Positions 1 through 7,428 of a DNA stretch of 64,000 nt are shown here, one piece after another; positions within the stretch are counted from its first letter, which is position 1; each line of letters begins with the position of its first letter. The notes under the pieces were generated by a model. That model was not told the DNA's origin and searched no databases. It saw only the letters and a program-made list of their open reading frames with translations. A program made the translations under genes and the position numbers. This stretch comes from Flavivirga aquatica (GTDB lineage Bacteria > Bacteroidota > Bacteroidia > Flavobacteriales > Flavobacteriaceae), in the NCBI RefSeq assembly GCF_001747085.1, contig NZ_MDJD01000007.1, positions 620,001 through 684,000 on the forward strand, read 5' to 3'.

Positions 1-96
1 ATGCCCCAAGCTAAATAAAGGTTAATAGATAGCACCTTTTTTTTAGAATAATACAATTATAGCAATACTATAATAGTAATTTCTTTTTATAAGTAT

Positions 97-121
97 TTTA
101 TTTATAATTAGTCTAAATAAA
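97..121. promoter_or_regulatory. Fur-box-like palindrome upstream of the iron-uptake operon
   Basis: A 25-bp inverted repeat has arms TTTATTTA (97-104) and TAAATAAA (114-121) around a 9-bp centre. It lies just upstream of a -7 promoter box and 39 bp before the TonB-receptor start, where a bound repressor would block RNA polymerase. The last gene of the operon is a Fur-family regulator, so iron-dependent autoregulation is plausible. The palindrome is seen directly; its assignment to Fur is inference. Confidence 0.45.
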
Positions 122-131
122 AATAAGAGGT

Positions 132-139
132 TATTTTTG
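132..139 (+). promoter_or_regulatory. -7 promoter box TATTTTTG for the iron operon
   Basis: TATTTTTG matches the Bacteroidetes -7 consensus TAnnTTTG and sits 20 bp before the start codon at 160. No clear -33 TTTG is visible because the palindrome at 97-121 fills that position. The leader would be very short. Confidence 0.4.
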
Positions 140-159
140 TATCTAATTTTTTTAAAAAC

Positions 160-2583
160 ATGAAGTTTTTCTATAAGACATTTTTTTTCATTTTAAGCAC
201 GTCTTTATATGCGCAATCTGGTACAATTAAAGGAAACATTGCTTTTAAAGACGGCACACCTTTAGATTTAGCTTTGGTTTTTATTGAGACTATTTCAAAA
301 CATGCTTACACTGATGAAAACGGAGATTTTACTCTTACCCAAATTCCATATGGACAGCATGTATTAAGTATAAAATACTTTGGTAAAACTATCGAAACTG
401 TACCTGTTAATTTAAATGGTAAAGAAGCCCATATAATTTACAAACTAAGTTTTAATGCTTCTAATAAATTATCAGAAGTTGTTGTAAAAGGAAAAACAAA
501 AGAAGCCAAAATAGAAACAAAAGGGTTTGCGGTAAACGCTATTAGTATGAAAAGGGCTTCCCTTCAATCTATACAAGCTAATGATGTTTTAGACCGGTCT
601 TCAGGAGTAAGGATTCGACAAAATGGTGGTTTAGGTTCTCGTATACACTATAACATTAATGGACTTTCAGGTAACGCTATTCGTGTATTCATTAATGGAT
701 CTCCAATAGAGTCATTTGGTCCCTCATTCTCACTAAATAGTATTCCAACAAATTTAATTAAACGCGTTGAAGTGTATAAAGGTGTTGTGTCAATTCATTT
801 GGCAGGAGATGCCTTAGGAGGTGCTATAAATGTTGTTTTAAAGGAAGCGTTTGGTAAAAATAATGTAGATCTATCCTATTCTTTTGGGTCATTCAATACG
901 CATCAAGCATCTATGTCGGGTAATTATTTTAATAAAAAAACAGGTTTTACGGTTTTAGGTTCTGGGTTTTATAACTATTCTGATAACAATTATAAAGTAT
1001 GGGGAAATCAAGTATATACTACTAATCCTACTACTGGCGACATTACCTATGTTACCGCCGAACGATTTCATGACACTTATATTTCAAAAGGTTTTAAGGT
1101 AGATGTAGGTTTTTCAAATAAAAAATGGGCAGATAAACTAATGTTAGGTGTAATCTATTCAGATTTAGATAAAGACATACAACATGGTGCAACATTAGAA
1201 TCGGTTTATGGAGAAAGAAAAGCATCTCAACAAACCAATTTAATTGGTATAACCTATAAAGATGAAAGTTTTTTATCTAATAATAAATTAAGTATTGATG
1301 CCTTTTCCTCATATTCCCATTTAAGAAGAAATATAACAGACATTAACCCATTTATTTATGATTGGGATGGTAAAAGAAAAGAACGTTTTGATGCTGATGG
1401 GAACTTTATAGGTTATTATGAATATGCTTCTGGAGCCGAAGCTGGAGCTCCAACATTACAGGAAAGTATTGAAAAAATTTATGTAGGTCGTATTACATCA
1501 AACTATGATATTAACAATAACAATACCATATCTACAAATATTTTACACACCAGATTTACGAGAGATAATGAAGACCCTTTAAGGCATGTAGATATTAGAA
1601 ACCTTGATGATACACGATTTTCTAACCGAAGTATCTTAGGTATAAATTATGAAATTAAAGCATTAGATAACAAATTAAAAACATCAATATTTTATAAATA
1701 CTTTAATCAAAACATTCGGATTATTGAATATAAACGAAATGATAATTCAACTGCAATAGAACTTAACGATGTAGATAGAACTGTAGATGCCAATGGATTT
1801 GGGTTTACTATCGCTTATCACTTATTACCAAAAGTGCTTATACAAGTATCAGGCGAAAACTCGTTTAGATTACCAGTAGCAAGAGAGTTGTTTGGAAACC
1901 TAGCCGAAAATCTTGAAGCTAATTTTAATTTAGAACCTGAAAAAAGTAAAAATCTTAATCTGGGTGCAACATTCGGAACATTTAATTTTGGAAAACATGA
2001 AGCCAGAATAAGAGTAAATACTTTTATTAGAGATACTAGAGATAAAATAAAACTAAATGTAAGACAGGATGCTACAGATGAAACAACAGAGTTTCTTAAT
2101 GATGATAGTTATATAAGTAAAGGGTTTGATGTTGATGTATTTTACTCTTACAACAGAAAACTAGATTTTAATGGTAATATATCCATATTCAACTCAAGAT
2201 TTAATACAGAATTTGACGAAACAGGTTTACCTTTTAATTGGTACCGCGACCGCGAAAGAAACGCACCGTTTTTCACTGCCAATGGTAATCTTGCATACAA
2301 CGTTACTAACCTGTTTAAAAAAAAATCTCAAATAGTGTTTTCTACCAATTTAGCATATGTACATTGGTTTTATAGAGATTGGGAATCTCTAGGAGGAACA
2401 GGCAAAGATATTATACCTACACAATTAGTTAGTGATTTTAGTATTACAAACACATTTCCAAACAAAAAAATTACACTAGCACTAGATGTTAGAAATTTAT
2501 TTAACGCTCAGGTTTTTGATAATTATGCTTTACAAAAACCAGGACGTGCTTATTATATGAAAATAATCTATTCAATTTTTTAA
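160..2583 (+). CDS. TonB-dependent receptor (XusA-like siderophore receptor)
   Basis: Outer-membrane receptor of 807 residues that should import an iron chelate using TonB energy. A signal peptide ends at about residue 19 (SLYAQ). A CarboxypepD_reg-like domain follows at about 22-105, then the plug (about 120-230, with an NGLSGNAIRVFINGSPIES segment) and a C-terminal beta-barrel ending in aromatic IYSIF. The lipoprotein 19 bp downstream and the PepSY reductase after it reproduce the order of XusA-XusB-XusC, the xenosiderophore system of Bacteroides thetaiotaomicron. The Fur-family gene at the end of the run supports an iron role. Substrate identity (catecholate siderophore or another chelate) cannot be read from the sequence. 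Confidence 0.88.
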   Translation: MKFFYKTFFFILSTSLYAQSGTIKGNIAFKDGTPLDLALVFIETISKHAYTDENGDFTLTQIPYGQHVLSIKYFGKTIETVPVNLNGKEAHIIYKLSFNASNKLSEVVVKGKTKEAKIETKGFAVNAISMKRASLQSIQANDVLDRSSGVRIRQNGGLGSRIHYNINGLSGNAIRVFINGSPIESFGPSFSLNSIPTNLIKRVEVYKGVVSIHLAGDALGGAINVVLKEAFGKNNVDLSYSFGSFNTHQASMSGNYFNKKTGFTVLGSGFYNYSDNNYKVWGNQVYTTNPTTGDITYVTAERFHDTYISKGFKVDVGFSNKKWADKLMLGVIYSDLDKDIQHGATLESVYGERKASQQTNLIGITYKDESFLSNNKLSIDAFSSYSHLRRNITDINPFIYDWDGKRKERFDADGNFIGYYEYASGAEAGAPTLQESIEKIYVGRITSNYDINNNNTISTNILHTRFTRDNEDPLRHVDIRNLDDTRFSNRSILGINYEIKALDNKLKTSIFYKYFNQNIRIIEYKRNDNSTAIELNDVDRTVDANGFGFTIAYHLLPKVLIQVSGENSFRLPVARELFGNLAENLEANFNLEPEKSKNLNLGATFGTFNFGKHEARIRVNTFIRDTRDKIKLNVRQDATDETTEFLNDDSYISKGFDVDVFYSYNRKLDFNGNISIFNSRFNTEFDETGLPFNWYRDRERNAPFFTANGNLAYNVTNLFKKKSQIVFSTNLAYVHWFYRDWESLGGTGKDIIPTQLVSDFSITNTFPNKKITLALDVRNLFNAQVFDNYALQKPGRAYYMKIIYSIF

Positions 2584-2601
2584 TTTAAATAACAATTTAT
2601 T

Positions 2602-3981
2602 ATGATTAACATTAATTATAAATGGTCTATTCAAAAACTGATAGTTTTGAGTATCTTTTCATTATGCTTAATAGCTACTTCATGTAGTAATGACGACTCA
2701 GGACCTGAAGAACAGGAAAAAAAAGAATCTGTTGAGGGACGTGAAAAATTTACACTTGCTTTATCAGCAAGTCCTACTGGAGAAACAAAAGTATATACCC
2801 AGACCTTAACAGACGTAAGCGATGCTGTAACGGTAAGTTATGATGGTAAAGGTTTTGAAATGCCATCAACTCGAACTGCAAGAATTTTTGCTTCAGCTAA
2901 CGGAAAATCTTTATTTAATCTTGATTACGGCGGAGGAAGAATTTATAAATTCTCTGTTGATGGCGGAGAAACTTATAGCCTAAAACATGAGAAAAATGTA
3001 GAATTTGCAATAGGTACTGCATATCCAAGATGGACAAAAGCAAGTGAAGCTTCTGCATCTATTCATTATGCAGATGGCAGAAATGCTACTCGTGTTTTTG
3101 ACGAAAATGATCCTACTAAATTTATAAGATCTGATGTGAAATTAAGAATAATGAGTGTTGGCTTAGATAATCTAGCTTTTGGTTCTATCGAAGAAATTAC
3201 AATACCTGTAAGCGATACAGATTTAAAACCTTATACTATGAATATTGATGGGACAGACTATGATATTTACAATTACGTAGGTAGAGTAGATGCGCCAGTT
3301 ATTGCAGGAAATAAAATATACTACGGTATATCTAAAAGTGCTTACAATCCTGCAAATCCTTGTTCAGGAAGAGGTTGTCCTCGAGCAATTTACAGTAACG
3401 TTGAAACTCTAGTTTTAGATTATCCATCACTAACAAACCCACAGATAATATCTACAGATATTGCTAAAGGAGCTACTAATGGTTATAGAACACCAGTATC
3501 TTATGTAGACGAATCTAATGATGTTTACCAAATTATATCCGTTCCTAATAAAGATTATGATACAAAGATTCTAAAAATAAGCAATGGTGCTTATGACGAT
3601 AATTATGACTTTAATATTTCAAACCTTTTAGGCTTTAATGTAGCAACCAATGGATGGTTTTACGCCGGTAATGGCATCGGTTATGTACCTTATGCAAATA
3701 CAGATGAAAGTGATAATTGGTTTAGTGATTCTGTTTGGGGTGTGGCTAGAGTAGATTTATACAATAAAACAGTTGTAGATTTAAATGTACCAGATAATTT
3801 ATGGTTAACTCAGTATCAAAGCGCTGTTGTAAAAGATGGTAAGTTTTATATGGCTATTACACCAACTGGAGCTGATGGAAATATATACATTTTTGATACA
3901 ACATCTACAGATCCTAATGGGTATGAAGTTGGTGCTAAATTAATCAACTTAGCAGAAGGAACATACATCGGTATTTACTAA
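2602..3981 (+). CDS. DUF4374-type surface lipoprotein (XusB-like)
   Basis: Exported lipoprotein of 459 residues with a lipobox and acylated Cys at residue 28 (SLCLIATSC), followed by SND and an acidic Glu/Lys linker typical of surface-exposed Bacteroidetes lipoproteins. The rest is a soluble, beta-rich domain with many Gly/Asp/Tyr turns, consistent with a propeller of the DUF4374 type. In Bacteroides thetaiotaomicron the equivalent protein XusB binds catecholate siderophores and delivers them to XusA; that role is inferred here from position. A short Cys-containing segment, CSGRGC at about residue 252, could form a disulfide. It lies between the TonB receptor and the PepSY reductase with 18-20 bp gaps, so it is surely co-transcribed. 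Confidence 0.8.
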   Translation: MININYKWSIQKLIVLSIFSLCLIATSCSNDDSGPEEQEKKESVEGREKFTLALSASPTGETKVYTQTLTDVSDAVTVSYDGKGFEMPSTRTARIFASANGKSLFNLDYGGGRIYKFSVDGGETYSLKHEKNVEFAIGTAYPRWTKASEASASIHYADGRNATRVFDENDPTKFIRSDVKLRIMSVGLDNLAFGSIEEITIPVSDTDLKPYTMNIDGTDYDIYNYVGRVDAPVIAGNKIYYGISKSAYNPANPCSGRGCPRAIYSNVETLVLDYPSLTNPQIISTDIAKGATNGYRTPVSYVDESNDVYQIISVPNKDYDTKILKISNGAYDDNYDFNISNLLGFNVATNGWFYAGNGIGYVPYANTDESDNWFSDSVWGVARVDLYNKTVVDLNVPDNLWLTQYQSAVVKDGKFYMAITPTGADGNIYIFDTTSTDPNGYEVGAKLINLAEGTYIGIY

Positions 3982-4001
3982 GTTAAAAATATGTCGTTTT
4001 A

Positions 4002-6185
4002 ATGACCATTTCTATATGGAGATATAGTCATTTAGCTTTAGCTATATCTTCTTCTCTTTTCATCTTATTAGCTACTTTAACAGGTGTAATTTTAGCATTT
4101 GAGCCCATTTCAAATCAGCTAAAACCTTATGCTGTTAAAAATGCTGATACACTATTGCTCTCTCAAACTATTGAAAGTTTAGAGAACGTATATGATGAAG
4201 TTATACGTATAGAAATTGATAAAAATGATTTTATTCAAACCTCGGTTGTTACAAAAGAAGGAAAAAACGAAACCTTTTACATTAATCCGTTTACAGCAAA
4301 AAAGATAGGACGTGTTATTGAAAAAGCGCCAATTTTCAAATTTGCCACGAATTTACATAGGTCGTTATTTTTAAAATCTACAGGGAGAACTATAGTAGGT
4401 ATTGTGTCCTTTTTATTGTTTCTAATGGCGGTTACAGGAATCATTTTAATTACAAAACGTCAAGGTGGTTATAAACATTTCTTTTCAAAGGTTATTAAAG
4501 AAAGTAATGAGTCTTTTTACCATGTAAGTATTGGTAGATATGCATTAATTCCTATAATTATTATTACAATTACAGGTGTTTATCTATCTCTTGAAAAATT
4601 TTCATTATTACCTTCTAATACTACTATTCCTGTTTTAAATGAAGCTACTCCAGATGATACCATAAAAAGAAATATAACTGATTTCAATATATTTAAATCT
4701 ACTCGTCTTAGTGAGGTTGAACGTCTTGAATTCCCTTTTTCTGATGATGCCGAAGATTATTTTGTTTTAATGCTGAATGACAAAGCACTACGGATAAATC
4801 AATTTAACGGCACAGTAATGAGCGAAACCAAAAATGGGGCTATTGAGCTAGCTTCTAATTGGAGCTCTGTATTACATACGGGTCAAGGTTCCATATTGTG
4901 GTCTGTTATTTTATTATTAACCTGTTTTGCTCTTTTGTTTTTTATGTATTCTGGATTTGTAATGACTTTAAAACGAAGAAAGAACACCACTAAATTCACA
5001 AACAAATTCAATAAAGATACTGCTGAATATATTATTCTAGTTGGCTCTGAAACAGGAAGTACATTTCAATTTGCAAAGGCTTTATATGATGCTTTGATAG
5101 CGCAAGGTAAATCGGTTTTCACTTCAGAATTAAATAGCTATACAAATTATAACCAAGCAAAACATTTAGTAGTATTTACTTCAACTTATGGAGATGGCGA
5201 AGCACCTGTAAATGCTAAGAACTTTCAAAAGTTATTACATACTGTCCAACAATCAAATACACTTCAATATTCAGTCGTTGGGTTTGGGTCTTTAGCTTAT
5301 AAAAACTATTGTCAATATGCCATTATAGTGAATACCTTATTACGATTTAGCCCAAAATTTGTTCCTAATCTCAAACTTCAAAAAATACATAACCAATCTT
5401 TTGATACCTTTAAAAAATGGGTAAAACTTTGGGAAAAGAGTAATAACTTAAACCTCTCAGTTAAAAAACCTTTATCTGCTCATAAATCAAAATTATTTGA
5501 GGTTATAAATCGGTCTGAAATAAATACAGATAGCTCATTTTTGATAGAATTAAAACCTACTCAAAAAACCGAATTTTATTCAGGAGACTTGTTGAGTATT
5601 CTACCAGAAGAAGACACCGTAGAACGTTTATATTCTATAGGAAAAGTAAATAATAACATCTTACTAAGTATTAAAAAGCATCCGTATGGTGCATGCTCAA
5701 GATACCTAAGCACACTTAAACCAAATACCATGATTTCAGCAGATATAAAAACCAATACTCATTTTCATTTCCCTACCTCAGCAAAAGAAGTCTTAATGAT
5801 TGCCAATGGTACAGGTATGGCACCGTTTTTAGGAATGATTAATGATGAAAATATTAACAATACCAAAACCTATTTATTTTGGGGTGGGCGTACAAAATCA
5901 TCTTATCAGATGTATTCAAAACAAATTGACAAAGCATTTTATAATGAAAAATTATCTGAAATGTATTTGAGTTTTTCTAAGGAAGAAAGCCAAAAGAAAT
6001 ACGTTCAAAATGCATTACTAGACAAAGAAGATTTAGTTGCTCGGGTTATGAAGAATAATGGTTCTATTATGATTTGCGGGTCGCTTGCCATGAAAAAAAG
6101 TGTTTTAGAAACATTGGAAGCAATTTCTATTACAAAGTTAGAAAGGCCTTTAAGGATGAGTCAAATAAAATCAGATTGTTATTAA
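4002..6185 (+). CDS. PepSY-TM / flavodoxin / FAD-NAD(P)H reductase fusion (XusC-like)
   Basis: Inner-membrane flavoprotein of 727 residues, probably moving electrons from NAD(P)H through FAD and FMN across the membrane to reduce ferric siderophore. Four membrane segments of the PepSY-TM type are seen at about 10-33, 128-151, 180-198 and 299-323. Histidines near their ends (H10, H119, H174, H292) are candidate haem b ligands. A flavodoxin domain begins at about 343, with the FMN loop SETGST at 349-354 and STYGDGE near 400. A sulfite-reductase-alpha-like FAD/NAD domain follows, with RLYSIG (542-547) for FAD and GTGMAPF (603-609) for nicotinamide, ending in the family's Asp-Cys-Tyr. Many database copies would be named sulfite reductase flavoprotein, but the context argues for iron reduction. 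Confidence 0.85.
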   Translation: MTISIWRYSHLALAISSSLFILLATLTGVILAFEPISNQLKPYAVKNADTLLLSQTIESLENVYDEVIRIEIDKNDFIQTSVVTKEGKNETFYINPFTAKKIGRVIEKAPIFKFATNLHRSLFLKSTGRTIVGIVSFLLFLMAVTGIILITKRQGGYKHFFSKVIKESNESFYHVSIGRYALIPIIIITITGVYLSLEKFSLLPSNTTIPVLNEATPDDTIKRNITDFNIFKSTRLSEVERLEFPFSDDAEDYFVLMLNDKALRINQFNGTVMSETKNGAIELASNWSSVLHTGQGSILWSVILLLTCFALLFFMYSGFVMTLKRRKNTTKFTNKFNKDTAEYIILVGSETGSTFQFAKALYDALIAQGKSVFTSELNSYTNYNQAKHLVVFTSTYGDGEAPVNAKNFQKLLHTVQQSNTLQYSVVGFGSLAYKNYCQYAIIVNTLLRFSPKFVPNLKLQKIHNQSFDTFKKWVKLWEKSNNLNLSVKKPLSAHKSKLFEVINRSEINTDSSFLIELKPTQKTEFYSGDLLSILPEEDTVERLYSIGKVNNNILLSIKKHPYGACSRYLSTLKPNTMISADIKTNTHFHFPTSAKEVLMIANGTGMAPFLGMINDENINNTKTYLFWGGRTKSSYQMYSKQIDKAFYNEKLSEMYLSFSKEESQKKYVQNALLDKEDLVARVMKNNGSIMICGSLAMKKSVLETLEAISITKLERPLRMSQIKSDCY

Positions 6186-6195
6186 ATAGAAAGCT

Positions 6196-6552
6196 ATGTG
6201 TCACAGTATAAAAACCTTGTCAAAAGTAAAGAGTGGAGAATTATCTTTTTGTTGTCAGTGTGGTATTTATCACCTTGAGTTCAACAATATTTATTTTGAA
6301 TTTAGTAGAAAAGAATTTGAGCAATTTAAAGCTTACATTCTTGATATTGAAATGGATTATTGGGAGCATAGATATGCAATGGCAAAATTAAAACGCAAAA
6401 TACCCATTCCGTCCATGCAACAAAACCTTGTTTTAATGTTTAAAAATCAAGAAATAAGAGAGTTGCAAATGCTACTTACTACATCAACTAAAGATGTATT
6501 CAATTCCTGTTTAAATATAGCTGAAATCGACTATAAATTCATTTTAAACTAA
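6196..6552 (+). CDS. Small conserved Bacteroidetes protein with CxxC, iron operon
   Basis: Cytoplasmic protein of 118 residues without signal peptide or membrane segment. The N-terminal part holds a Cys cluster (FCCQCGIYHLEF), which could bind metal, followed by alternating charged and hydrophobic sequence and the motif IPIPSMQQNLVLMF. I do not recognise a defined function; it resembles the small uncharacterised proteins common in Bacteroidetes iron loci. It starts 10 bp after the reductase and 6 bp before a second protein of exactly the same length with matching motifs (see the next gene), so the two look like a tandem duplication. A role in iron handling is inferred only from context. Confidence 0.7.
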   Translation: MCHSIKTLSKVKSGELSFCCQCGIYHLEFNNIYFEFSRKEFEQFKAYILDIEMDYWEHRYAMAKLKRKIPIPSMQQNLVLMFKNQEIRELQMLLTTSTKDVFNSCLNIAEIDYKFILN

Positions 6553-6558
6553 GCTAAG

Positions 6559-6915
6559 ATGGAAGATATCGTTATAATAAACAAAAACGATTTTGGAATA
6601 GCATTTCGTTGGAGACGTTGCTCAATAGAGCACCATAAGAAGATAAATTTTGTTTTTGATAAAAATGCATTACATTTAAATGAACCAGAAGTTTTAGTCT
6701 TCAATAAATTAATTGATAAATCATTTAGTCGACTTATTCAAAATATGAATACAACACCTTTTGATAACCTTGTGTATGTAGAAACCCCAATACCTCAATT
6801 AAGTTTAGTTCTGAATTATGAAAATTTAACTCATCTTAAAAATCTAGTAGAAGGTACTTTACTTGAATTGGGTATAGATAGCGCTATAAGTGATGATAAG
6901 TGCATTTTAATATAA
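6559..6915 (+). CDS. Small protein paralogous to its upstream neighbour, iron operon
   Basis: Cytoplasmic protein of 118 residues. It aligns by eye over its whole length with the preceding gene product: HHKKINFVFD corresponds to YHLEFNNIYFEF, and ETPIPQLSLVLNY to RKIPIPSMQQNLVLMF, each followed by a helix ending in LKNLVEG or LQMLL. The Cys cluster of the neighbour is reduced to a single Cys here, so any metal site has been lost or lies only in the first copy. Function is unknown. It lies in the operon between the reductase and the Fur-family gene, 17 bp upstream of the latter. Confidence 0.68.
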   Translation: MEDIVIINKNDFGIAFRWRRCSIEHHKKINFVFDKNALHLNEPEVLVFNKLIDKSFSRLIQNMNTTPFDNLVYVETPIPQLSLVLNYENLTHLKNLVEGTLLELGIDSAISDDKCILI

Positions 6916-6932
6916 TTATAAGTTGATAAATA

Positions 6933-7388
6933 ATGAAAACTAACAAAAGCTACGACATTGTAAAAAGTGTATTTGAAGACTTTTTAGAAAAAAAGAAACA
7001 TAGAAAAACTCCTGAACGCTTTGCTATACTAGAAGAGATTTATAGTCTTGAAGACCATTTTGGAATTGATGAATTATATGAAAAAATGAAGGCTAAAAAT
7101 TATAGAGTAAGTCGTGCTACTTTGTATAATACCATTGAGCTTTTAATTGAAATTAAATTAGTAAGAAAACATCAATTTGGGAAGAACTTAGCACAATATG
7201 AAAAATCATATTTCAATAGGCAACATGACCATGTCATTCTAACCGATACGGGAGAGGTTTTAGAGTTTTGTGACCCACGCCTTCAGGAAATTAAAAAAAC
7301 TATAGAAGACATTTTTAATATTGAAATTAATAAACACTCTATGTATTTTTATGGTACTCGTGGAGTAAAGCGAGACAGCAAAGAATAA
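6933..7388 (+). CDS. Fur-family transcriptional regulator lacking the structural-zinc cysteines
   Basis: DNA-binding metalloregulator of 151 residues. A winged helix fills about residues 20-85 ([14 protein letters not shown], then [18 protein letters not shown]), and the dimerisation/metal domain follows with the HDH motif at 98-100. In Escherichia coli Fur this motif is followed by a CxxC zinc site; here the two cysteines are replaced by Leu103 and Thr106, and the only Cys is C113. So the structural-zinc site is absent while the regulatory His region persists. As the last gene of the siderophore operon it is the natural candidate to bind the palindrome at 97-121. Fur, PerR or Zur specificity cannot be settled by eye. 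Confidence 0.85.
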   Translation: MKTNKSYDIVKSVFEDFLEKKKHRKTPERFAILEEIYSLEDHFGIDELYEKMKAKNYRVSRATLYNTIELLIEIKLVRKHQFGKNLAQYEKSYFNRQHDHVILTDTGEVLEFCDPRLQEIKKTIEDIFNIEINKHSMYFYGTRGVKRDSKE

Positions 7389-7428
7389 AGGTTTTAATTA
7401 AGTTAAGCATTCGCAAATAAAGTTATAA

